Source of the DNA: Shiraia sp. slf14
Taxonomy: Eukaryota > Ascomycota > Dothideomycetes > Pleosporales > Shiraiaceae
Direction of reading: 5' to 3'
Assembly (NCBI GenBank): GCA_000498155.1
Contig: AXZN01000045.1
Location: 124,001 to 188,000 of the forward strand
Length of the DNA stretch: 64,000 nt
The number at the start of each line of letters is the position of its first letter. The stretch's first letter is position 1. Positions 56,545 through 64,000 of this stretch are shown here, piece by piece. A program made the translations under genes and the position numbers. The notes beneath the pieces are model-generated. The model saw only the letters and a list, made by a program, of their open reading frames with translations. It searched no databases and was not told the origin of the DNA.

Positions 56545-56912
56545 TTCGAATTTGCATTCAGTCTTGAAAGTTTGAAAGAGTGCATCTTCAGACTTGGTCT
56601 ATTCTTTAATCAATTACACAAACACCTCTTGACCCCTCCATCTCCAACTCCTCTACACAACTACCCCTCAGTATGGCATCGTTGATAACGAATCGATCAA
56701 TCAATCATAGATGGCGTTGGTGGGGGTTGCGTCGTTCACCCCACTCTTGGAGTTACGAATCTGATTAGTGGAGGCATCGTGTTTGACTTACATGGTGCGG
56801 CCCTTCCACGATCCCAAGATAAAAACGACTTCTTGTGATGAATTTCTGATATTTATGTTAACTCTAAGTCAATCCTCGCTTGCTCGCAAATTACCTACTC
56901 TCTAAAGCCACT
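56545..56912. other. Intergenic, no gene seen
   Basis: 368 bases holding the oxygenase promoter and the 3' flank of the SDR pseudogene. No motif stands out. Confidence 0.45.
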
Positions 56913-57830
56913 TCACTTCCCAAGCGCCCCACCCTCCTTCCCCAAAATCCCTCCAAGAAACCTACTCTTCACCAGCCCTTTCCTCGAAATCTCCTCAGCA
57001 TACTTCTCCAACTCCTCAACATCCCACGTAGCATGCACATATCCTCCTTTACACCCCTCCCCCTCCCCACTAGCCAACCACACCGCAAAAGCACCCACAA
57101 GCCCAGGCTCCACCACCGCAAAAGGCGCCAACCCATCCAACGTCGCCAACCCCTTCACAACCCCCGGATCCAACGCAAACACCTTCATAGTCGGATACTC
57201 GACATCCAGAATCTCCACCATGCGGTTCACCGTATACTTCGACAAACTATACGCCGACAGCCCCGGAATGACAATCGCCTCCGCTCCCGACGTAACGAGC
57301 ATAACCGTACCCGTAGGCGCAGGTCCGAACGTTTGACCATATTGATGGACGGTTAACTGTGTACCGCGTATATTCACACTCATTATCTCCCACCACTTAT
57401 CAACATCATGTTCGCACATGCCATGCATCCCATCTTCATTCGCAATCCCCACATTGGCAATCACCACGTCCAGTTTGCCGAATTGCTCTTTCGCCGCGTG
57501 GAAGAAAGCGGCTACTTATGAGGACTGCGTGACGTCGCATGCTTGTGCCAATACGGCGAGGGATGGGTTGATGCTTTTCAGGTCCGCGGTTACGCTCTCG
57601 AGACTGCTGACTTTGCGTGCGCAGATGGCGATGCCGGCTGCGTTGGCTGCGGCGAAGGCTTGGGCCATGTGCATTCCTATGCCGCGAGATGCGCCGGTGA
57701 TGAGGACGTATTTGCCTGCTGCGGTGCTTTGGGCGGCTTGGAGGGCGGGATAGATGTCGGTGTGGATGGTGCTTGTGAGGGCCAGCATGTTAGTGTACAT
57801 GTTTGGGTCGGGGGTTTGGGAGTCGGCCAT
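56913..57830 (-). pseudogene. Short-chain dehydrogenase/reductase interrupted by an in-frame TAA
   Basis: Classical SDR whose two halves are in the same frame but separated by one TAA (57516-57518). Upstream half: NAD-binding YVLITGASRGIGMHMAQAF, ending ACDVTQSS. Downstream half, beginning directly after the stop: VAAFFHAAKEQFGKLDVVIANVGI, then catalytic Ser and YSLSK (VTSGAEAIVIPGLSAYSLSKY) and FALDPGVVKG. No splice signals could remove the stop. A single base change (for example a CAA or CAG Gln codon) explains it, so it is a young pseudogene, a sequencing error or a readthrough case. The 3' half is C-rich on the top strand and the 5' half G-rich. Confidence 0.72.
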
Positions 57831-58213
57831 TTTGATTGAAGTTTGGGTGGAGTGTTGAGCAGGGACGAAGGAAATTCTGATTGAAGCATGGGAGATTGGG
57901 CTTCAATAGTTGGGTTTTATAGCAATGCGGTTAAATCGTATGTTGAAGTTTTTGTAACCTTTCCTAACAGCGCAAATCTCACTACGCCCTATGTTGTCAT
58001 CTTATAGTCGCCAATAATCTCCCCAGCGTGGATATCTGGAAGGGATGGTATGTCGGCACGGCTCTTCATCTGACTTCATGTGATCAACTCCGGTGAAGCT
58101 GCCTGATATCGCTTAGAAGAATATCCTCTTGATCCTTTCCATCAGCTACCTTTGACTTCCATTAGAGGATCTAGCAGGCAGAGTCCCTGAAAGCAATATC
58201 TCTTCACTTCGAT
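57831..58213. other. Intergenic, no gene seen
   Basis: 383 bases between the SDR start and the stop of the F-box-like gene. No gene or repeat seen. Confidence 0.45.
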
Positions 58214-59173
58214 TTAGACTTCATGCGAGGTTGAAGACATTCGTCGCATATCTTGATCCCAAAGAGTTCCAGCGACACCATGCTGCCAAATGAAATCTTG
58301 ACACAGTGTAGCATCGGAGCTATCGCCATAAAAGCTGGTTGGCACATCTACCTCCCATATTCTCACTCGGTCATCGTCCGCCCATGCCCACTCTCCCTTA
58401 GGAGGTCCGTGATTCGAGTTGACATCGACCAACAAAAGGTCCAGACTCTGCCCTTTGTACAATTGTTCCAGCCAATAAATAAAGCTGTCATCTAGATCGC
58501 GCGGGCGGAACATGACCATAGTCTCTAGAGATGGATTCGAGAAGCTATAAGATCTGAGGTCGAATAAGGGCGCCGTGTCACTTACAGCAAGGCGTTTGAT
58601 TTTTGAGGGAAGTTCTGCGAAGTAAATCGCAATACGATAACGTGTTATGAGCTCTTCCAACTGAGGCATTCCGTCGAAGGTATATTCCCACGTTTTCAGA
58701 GATATATGGTCAAGGTCCAAAACTAGCCTCTTCAGCGTGGATCCAATCGCAGTACACAGATTCATGACTTCCGATATGTGGATCTTGTATGATTCGGTTC
58801 TGGGACTGATTACAATAGAACTGATGTGATTTGACATTTGTGTGGAAAATATTTCATCGCGGTAACACTCAAGGTGGTCAACTTTTTGATTCGGCCCTAA
58901 TGGGATGCCAAATGTTCTACTGAGACAATTGAACTTGGCACTGGTATCCAGATTCAGACAGTAGGCATATAGATACATCGATGCGACTGCATGTGTATGT
59001 CGCGAAACTAGAGTGAGGGCGTGTAATGTTTTCGTGGTCACGCTGGATGATGCATATGCAACTGGCTGCTTTCCACTGCGAGTACTGACAAGTCCGTCGA
59101 ATATGATCATGAGTAACTCTCGAGACAGGGTGGAGAAAAGATCCCTACTCGATTTTGACGGCATGCTTTTCAT
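58214..59173 (-). CDS. F-box-like hypothetical protein
   Basis: 319 residues, no intron. The N terminus (LFSTLSRELLMIIFDGLV) resembles a degenerate F-box, followed by TLHALTLVSRHTHAVASMYLY, the usual second helix in fungal F-box proteins. Later segments (STLKRLVLDLDHISL, MPQLEELITRYRIAIYF) look leucine-rich-repeat-like, as in F-box substrate adaptors. No catalytic motif. The upstream in-frame codon at 59200 is TTG, so the ATG at 59173 is used; 59164 is another option. An SCF adaptor role is inferred only. Confidence 0.68.
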   Translation of the reverse strand: MKSMPSKSSRDLFSTLSRELLMIIFDGLVSTRSGKQPVAYASSSVTTKTLHALTLVSRHTHAVASMYLYAYCLNLDTSAKFNCLSRTFGIPLGPNQKVDHLECYRDEIFSTQMSNHISSIVISPRTESYKIHISEVMNLCTAIGSTLKRLVLDLDHISLKTWEYTFDGMPQLEELITRYRIAIYFAELPSKIKRLAVSDTAPLFDLRSYSFSNPSLETMVMFRPRDLDDSFIYWLEQLYKGQSLDLLLVDVNSNHGPPKGEWAWADDDRVRIWEVDVPTSFYGDSSDATLCQDFIWQHGVAGTLWDQDMRRMSSTSHEV

Positions 59174-59687
59174 GTCAGTTGCGATGTTTCGATTTGTCAA
59201 TGTCTGAGCGGTTGTGTCGAAATGGAAGTTTGGTGATGAACGAGCTGTGCCACGTCAGATATATCGCCGGGCACGTGATGTGCCCCATTGGATTTTGACG
59301 TCGCATGCCTGACTTAATTCACCAAGCAAGCACTGAGACACAGTATCATGAATATAAACATATCTCAATGTTGAAGTACCTATGCTACATGGAGACGATG
59401 GAGCCACATGATCGTTCGCAGCTCTCTCAATAGTTCGGATATAGAATCTCGTTCACCTACGTCCAAACAAATAAACATGGGTTGGAAAGATTTACAAATC
59501 ACGTAGCAAACGCAAGTGCTTTTGTTCCAAGTCTCGCTTCGTCATGAAACTGTAGATTGATGTGGCATGGAGATAACATTGTTGACCTATTGCTTTCTTT
59601 CGCATATAGTACCTAAGTAGCCATAAAAAGGTCATTGTGCTAGACTAAGTACCACCATACCTAGAGTACCGCGCTGCATTATGCAGC
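59174..59687. other. Intergenic, no gene seen
   Basis: 514 bases, AT-rich, promoter of the F-box-like gene and 3' flank of the hydrolase gene. A CACGTG element lies at about 59273-59278. Confidence 0.4.
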
Positions 59688-60449
59688 TCAACCCAGACTC
59701 TGCTTGACAGCAGCAACCACAGCATCTGTGGCAGTTAAGTTAGGGCAATGGCCAGTTTCCACCTCGAAAGTCGTGACCTCTCGACCAGCTGCTCTCATTC
59801 CCTCCACCATAGACTTCTGGTAGTCGTGAGGCACAGTCATGTCTTGCGTGGTGTAAATGTAGCTGACCGGTATCTCCTTCCATGCTGTGTTGCTGATACG
59901 GTCGTACATACATTGGCCATTCCAGAGCCCAAACGTCGCAAGGTAGGAATCTACTTCAGCTTCGGGCAGTGTACTGTTGCCGACGATGAATTGCTTTGGA
60001 TCACGGCTGAGTACAGTCTTGTCGTCTGCAAAGTCGAACGCGAGTGGAATGAGCTCCCCATGTCCAAATTCCTCAACCTTGTCGATCATGGACTTGCCGC
60101 TTTCCTGAGCGAAGGCTGTCATGTAGATGAGGTGGGTGACACCATTACTTTCAGGGCTTGCAGACTTCCCAAGCCCATGTAGCGCGTTGGTTCCGACTTG
60201 CCCGCCATATGAGTGCATGAGAGCAGCGACATCCTGACCTTTGTTGACAAGATCTTGGACATATGACCTTACAAAATCTGTATCCGTTTCGAGGTTGGCG
60301 GTTGGTGGGCGCTCGCCGTTCATCGACGGCAGTGCAGGTAGATGGACTTCATATCCAGCACCCCTCAGAGCGTTGGTCAATTTGTCGTATGACTTGGGCA
60401 CATGCCAAGCGCCATGGATGATGACAATGGTGGGCTTTGAGGAAGCCAT
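59688..60449 (-). CDS. Alpha/beta hydrolase (AB hydrolase-1 type)
   Basis: 253 residues, no intron. Oxyanion strand TIVIIHGAWHVPKSYDKL; nucleophile elbow MHSYGGQVG (Ser in the HSYGG context); the acid is probably in TTQDMTVPHDYQ; catalytic His in VETGHCPNLT. The ATG at 60449 (MASSKPT) is used because the hydrolase fold begins there; the ORF extends upstream with a hydrophobic stretch (VRLLLVLLIFIHP) that could be an anchor if an earlier start were used. The family contains many small esterases and salicylate-methylester-like hydrolases. Substrate unknown. Confidence 0.88.
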   Translation of the reverse strand: MASSKPTIVIIHGAWHVPKSYDKLTNALRGAGYEVHLPALPSMNGERPPTANLETDTDFVRSYVQDLVNKGQDVAALMHSYGGQVGTNALHGLGKSASPESNGVTHLIYMTAFAQESGKSMIDKVEEFGHGELIPLAFDFADDKTVLSRDPKQFIVGNSTLPEAEVDSYLATFGLWNGQCMYDRISNTAWKEIPVSYIYTTQDMTVPHDYQKSMVEGMRAAGREVTTFEVETGHCPNLTATDAVVAAVKQSLG

Positions 60450-60965
60450 TGGGTGAATGAAGATGAGCAAGACGAGTAGCAGCCTTACAAAGCGGACGTG
60501 TTGATAATTTCGATGTGATAGAGTACTACAAATCTTTGTTCCGGACAACTTGTAAGTATATCCAGAAAAAGTGAAGGCGGAGGGTTTGTGATCTGCAGCT
60601 GTCGGAGTGCGGCGTATATGTAGACTAGACCCACAGCTACGCCACAATCAGTATTGACAGCTAAGTTCTCGAATAGCCGGTGATTAAGGCCTTGTTCCTG
60701 CGGTGTGCTTGACCTCTACGCACTGACGTGGTGCGCACATTTGCGTCACTTCGACACTCGCTCGAAAGTCGGCGTCTCTGGGACTCCCTTTCATGTATTA
60801 TCACATCCTTTGGCACAGATCATTCTACTTACATTCCCTGAATTTGGCGAATGGAAGTTAAATCCATTTAAGGGCAATCACGAATTATCGCGCATAGAAA
60901 TAAATTCAGAATCTTGGAAGTATCAAACCATATTTTTTAAATATCAGCTTTACCTAAGTATGCAA
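60450..60965. other. Intergenic, hydrolase promoter and kinase 3' flank
   Basis: 516 bases. The left part could code an N-terminal extension of the hydrolase. No other feature was seen. Confidence 0.4.
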
Positions 60966-62303
60966 TCACAAACGGCTCTGCTCCTGCTCCCGCGGCATAA
61001 ACTTACAAATCCCATCCTCAGGATACAACAAATCCCACTTCCGAATCACATCCTCAGCACGATTCCTATGTCGCTTAGTGAGCATGCCCCAAGTTACAAC
61101 CTTGAACAGCTGCCTCGCGAGTATAGCATCGGCGTCAAATGCAAATCGTAAGAATTCATCTGAAGACTCATCCAAGAAGGCATCTTGAATGGTTTGATCA
61201 CCTTGATAACGAGGTCGCAAGGTACCCTCTTCTTCACCAACTGCTCGGTGATCGGTCCATGCCCAGTATGGTGAGCGGAGACCCATGAACTTTGGCGCGA
61301 AGCACGCCATGTCCCAATCTATTATGCCAGTTATTTCTACCGTCGAAGCATTTTTGACATGAGCCATGATGTTTCGAGGGTAGAGGTCATTGTGCACGAG
61401 ATGGAAGGTCTCACCGAGCCAGCCTCGCTTCTGGAGAGAGCGGATGATGTAGATGATTTGTCGCCACATCCCTTCATCTCCGAAAATACCAGCAGTTTCT
61501 CCTGATTTTTGCCACCGATGGCACATTTCGATCATCCAGGCCATAGGCGTCTGGCGTTTAGCTGGTGCCGTGCTGAGATTGACTCCCGGGTTATCTGATA
61601 GAATAGAATCAGGAACGTGGTACTGGTCCATCTCTATGTGGGTCTCGCTTGGGTTGTCGAGGTTTCTATCGGATATCAGTCCTGGTACTCTAGAAGTAAC
61701 GAGGGCGATATTTTCGGTTATCTCAGTCACCCGTCGAACAGCACTAACTCGCTGAGTGAGTGTTAGCCTAGGCCAAAGAGTGTCAAGAGATTGCCCACGT
61801 ATACGGCTTTGTAATATGTATGGCACACCCAGGGGGTTATCGAAATTGAGGTCGTACCCAAGGACTTTCGGCACCGGCATGGAAAGCCGTGGTCGAATTA
61901 CGTCCAAGATAGCAATCTCTAATTCCAATTGAGCAACCAGGTCCTCGCCCCCGTACGAACGAGCGTGTGGTACTCGAATGACGTACCTTTCTGACCGGAA
62001 GTTCGAAGGTGTGAAATTGCGCCCAGTACCTGAGCCATACGTATGGAGAATTGTGAGGCCGAAAACTCGATTAAAGGACCCTGCGCCGATGTTCTCGATG
62101 ATCACATCGTTAGACGACGTTACATCTGGGAAGCTCTCTGCAACCACCACCATCAACTTCATCTTCATGACGTCGATGTCGTCGACTTCATCTTGGCAAT
62201 TATTGTCCTTCCCAAGTGCCTGCTCTACAGACACATATCCCGGATATCCATCGACGAGAACAGCTCGATCGGAGGGAATCTGGTTGTTGGGATGAGCCGA
62301 CAT
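60966..62303 (-). CDS. Aminoglycoside phosphotransferase (APH)-like kinase
   Basis: 445 residues, no intron. Kinase-like fold of the APH/phosphotransferase enzyme family: Gly loop IGAGSFNRVFGL, strand YVIRVPHARS, catalytic loop LVHNDLYPRNIM (HxDxxxxN) and metal-binding ITGIIDWDMACFAPK. Fungal members are numerous and mostly uncharacterised; they phosphorylate small molecules and do not imply antibiotic resistance. A paralogous gene lies just upstream in the same orientation. The start at 62303 is the first ATG. Confidence 0.92.
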   Translation of the reverse strand: MSAHPNNQIPSDRAVLVDGYPGYVSVEQALGKDNNCQDEVDDIDVMKMKLMVVVAESFPDVTSSNDVIIENIGAGSFNRVFGLTILHTYGSGTGRNFTPSNFRSERYVIRVPHARSYGGEDLVAQLELEIAILDVIRPRLSMPVPKVLGYDLNFDNPLGVPYILQSRIRGQSLDTLWPRLTLTQRVSAVRRVTEITENIALVTSRVPGLISDRNLDNPSETHIEMDQYHVPDSILSDNPGVNLSTAPAKRQTPMAWMIEMCHRWQKSGETAGIFGDEGMWRQIIYIIRSLQKRGWLGETFHLVHNDLYPRNIMAHVKNASTVEITGIIDWDMACFAPKFMGLRSPYWAWTDHRAVGEEEGTLRPRYQGDQTIQDAFLDESSDEFLRFAFDADAILARQLFKVVTWGMLTKRHRNRAEDVIRKWDLLYPEDGICKFMPREQEQSRL

Positions 62304-62676
62304 GTTTGGTGCGAGGTAAATTTATTTTTTGGTTTGAGTGCGATTTAGGATGAATTCAGAGAAGATGTTTTATACTTTCTGTTTAAATCACTGTGTTGGT
62401 TTTCCTGGCATTGTGTCCTTTGCCGACAGTGCTACTTCACAATGTTAGTTGAGATACACTATGATAACCAAATATACGTGGTACGCGACTGTATCAGAAC
62501 ATGAAAAGTAGGGCGCTAATAGCCATAGGACTAGTCTTTGAGATTATACTTTATTTCATCGTCTATGAACAGCTTTACCCTGGCCAGATGCAAATGAGCC
62601 TTCTCTATTCAACAATTATGCCCACGAAATTATATATACTTCTTACACTTAGTTGTGTATAGAATGCTGTGCATGA
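62304..62676. other. Intergenic between the two APH-like genes
   Basis: 373 bases, AT-rich. Presumed promoter of the left kinase gene and terminator of the right one. Confidence 0.45.
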
Positions 62677-64000
62677 TCAAGTATCGACGCCAACAAACTT
62701 GATATGGAGATCATCCTCTGGATGTAGCTGGCCCCATTCTTCAATAATCGAATTCGCTTCTGCAAAAGCTGCGTCTCCAAAAATGCCTGTTCGCAAGACA
62801 TTGTACATACGACGTGCTAATATAGCCTCTGGCGAGAACGCAAAGAACTTGTACTCCTCTGAAGCGGTCCGCATGAAAGCATGCTTGGCTACATGATCGA
62901 TTGCAGTGGTTGGCTCTATCAATGCATCTTGCTCCTCAGTATGTTTAGCCTTGGTCGCATCGAATGTCCAGAGCCAGAATGGCGCTCGATATGCCATGAC
63001 TTTAGGTGCAAAGAAAGCTTCATCCCAATCTATGACGCCTGTAATCGCTACTTCAATAGAGCTACGGACCTCCGCAAGTAAATTATACTCGCGCAGGTCC
63101 CCGTGTACTAACACGCATGGTCCATCAAGGAAGCCACGGGCATTGAGGGACTTGGAGATGGCTACAAAGCCGTTCCAAATCTCGTTCAAATTGAAATCTC
63201 TATTTTCAGTCTCATATTTTGACCATTGCTGGCATCGTTCGAGAATGTGGTCAAGAGGCTCCTGGGGAGTGGAAGGAATGATTTTCTCGCCAGGTACTTG
63301 AAGCTTGTTTACGATTATTTTAGAGTTCCCTTGCATTGTTAAATTGTCTGGGCAAATGTGGCCGGGGGCTGCTTGAATAGAAGCAATCTGCGACACCAAG
63401 TCTGTGACCTTTTCAGTCACACTAATCATTTGATCTTCGTTGAGCTCATCCAGGATATCGGTGATTCTTCGCCCTGGTAAGCGCTTCTGGACCATATATG
63501 GTGCACCAATGATATTATCTGATGTGATATCATATGCTACAACTTCGGGAGTCGGCAATGGAATCCTAGAAACGATGGCTTTCAATGTAGCTACTTGTTG
63601 CTTAACATTGTTGAAACCCTTACGTGGGACGCGAACAATGTATGCTTGTGTGGGAGCTGTGGTTCGATCTGATCGAAAGCATTGTGTCAAATTGAGACAA
63701 CTCCGATTGGGCTTCGTCGACCTAATGTTAACTCCAAAAATGCGGTTATATGTACCGCCCTTCATGCGTTCGATCTGGATGTCCGCTATTTCGCGTCCTA
63801 AGCGCATTGCCATGAGTTTGACAATCTTGTATTGCATAAGTCCAAACGGCTCGTGGCCGTATCGAATGGTAGACGTATGCGATCTCGCATCTTCCAAGTC
63901 ATCTGGTTCTCGAACAATTCCATTTTCCGAACCGGTTCTCTTGTGAAGTTCATTGGCGTCAACAGTCCCATTCCTGGTCGTCGCTTCGTAAGAAGAGCCA
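62677..64000 (-). CDS. APH-like kinase, 5' end outside the window
   Basis: At least 441 residues, open to the right edge; the true start lies beyond 64000. Gly loop MKGGTYNRIFGVNI, strand AYIVRVPRKGF, catalytic loop LVHGDLREYNLL (HxDxxxxN) and ITGVIDWDEAFFAPKVM. The layout of blocks matches the kinase at 60966-62303, including a shared ending style (WDLLYPEDG there, WGQLHPEDD here), so the two are probably old tandem duplicates. The N-terminal part seen here (NGTVDANELHKRTGSENG) is polar and may be a linker. Substrate unknown. Confidence 0.88.
   Translation of the reverse strand, partial: GSSYEATTRNGTVDANELHKRTGSENGIVREPDDLEDARSHTSTIRYGHEPFGLMQYKIVKLMAMRLGREIADIQIERMKGGTYNRIFGVNIRSTKPNRSCLNLTQCFRSDRTTAPTQAYIVRVPRKGFNNVKQQVATLKAIVSRIPLPTPEVVAYDITSDNIIGAPYMVQKRLPGRRITDILDELNEDQMISVTEKVTDLVSQIASIQAAPGHICPDNLTMQGNSKIIVNKLQVPGEKIIPSTPQEPLDHILERCQQWSKYETENRDFNLNEIWNGFVAISKSLNARGFLDGPCVLVHGDLREYNLLAEVRSSIEVAITGVIDWDEAFFAPKVMAYRAPFWLWTFDATKAKHTEEQDALIEPTTAIDHVAKHAFMRTASEEYKFFAFSPEAILARRMYNVLRTGIFGDAAFAEANSIIEEWGQLHPEDDLHIKFVGVDT

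Noticed and set aside
1..64000. Transposons, CRISPR arrays, rRNA or telomere repeats
   Set aside because: No transposase, long terminal or inverted repeats, spaced repeats or rRNA-like sequence was seen on reading both strands; only the short hairpin at 41624-41649 stood out.

Overview
This is nuclear DNA from a filamentous ascomycete (Pezizomycotina). Nearly every gene is interrupted by short GT-AG introns, mostly about 50-60 bases. Families typical of this group are present: a HET-domain protein, a C2H2 transcription factor with a fungal middle-homology-like region, GH131 and GH3 enzymes, several P450s and fungal APH-type kinases. One tRNA-Pro gene carries an intron. There is no PKS or NRPS gene, no transposon, no CRISPR array and no rRNA. 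The class within the ascomycetes cannot be fixed from this window. All exon boundaries below were set by hand from splice signals, reading frame and protein similarity.

Layout. (1) 1-7,700 holds housekeeping genes: an MTD1-type methylenetetrahydrofolate dehydrogenase (cut by the window edge), MMS19/MET18, RPF2, a Grx3/4 monothiol glutaredoxin and a small ABM-fold protein. (2) 7,800-10,450 is a secreted GH3 beta-xylosidase with XlnR-like sites upstream. (3) 11,230-36,814 is a run of thirteen mostly catabolic genes: P450, metallo-beta-lactamase-fold hydrolase, carboxylesterase, 3-hydroxyisobutyrate-dehydrogenase-like enzyme, NAD(P)-binding reductase/epimerase, SCOT-type CoA-transferase, maleylacetate-reductase-like Fe-ADH, 3-ketoacyl-CoA thiolase, a fumarase-superfamily (CMLE-like) lyase, a long homogentisate-dioxygenase-like enzyme, a CaiB/BaiF CoA-transferase, a mitochondrial carrier of 2-oxodicarboxylate type and a zinc-finger transcription factor. 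(4) 37,300-47,000 mixes an unknown acidic protein, a second P450, a DUF924 protein, tRNA-Pro, a membrane protein and DUS2. (5) 47,300-64,000 is accessory: HET protein, CorA-like transporter, GH131, pirin, 2OG-Fe(II) oxygenase, an SDR broken by an in-frame stop, an F-box-like protein, an alpha/beta hydrolase and two neighbouring APH-like kinases, the second running off the right edge.

How region 3 may work. A ring-opening dioxygenase, a maleylacetate-reductase-like enzyme, a CoA-transferase and a thiolase make a plausible route from a dihydroxylated aromatic to 3-oxoadipate, and then to succinyl-CoA plus acetyl-CoA. The SCOT, the CMLE-like lyase and the CaiB protein all begin with Arg-rich, mitochondrial-type presequences, and the carrier is an inner-membrane dicarboxylate-type carrier, so the later steps probably run in mitochondria. 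A competing reading is homogentisate degradation ending in acetoacetate. The fumarylacetoacetate hydrolase and maleylacetoacetate isomerase that this would need are not in the window.

The other unusual signal is compositional. At five places the top strand switches abruptly from very C-rich to very G-rich over a few hundred bases, whatever the gene orientation.
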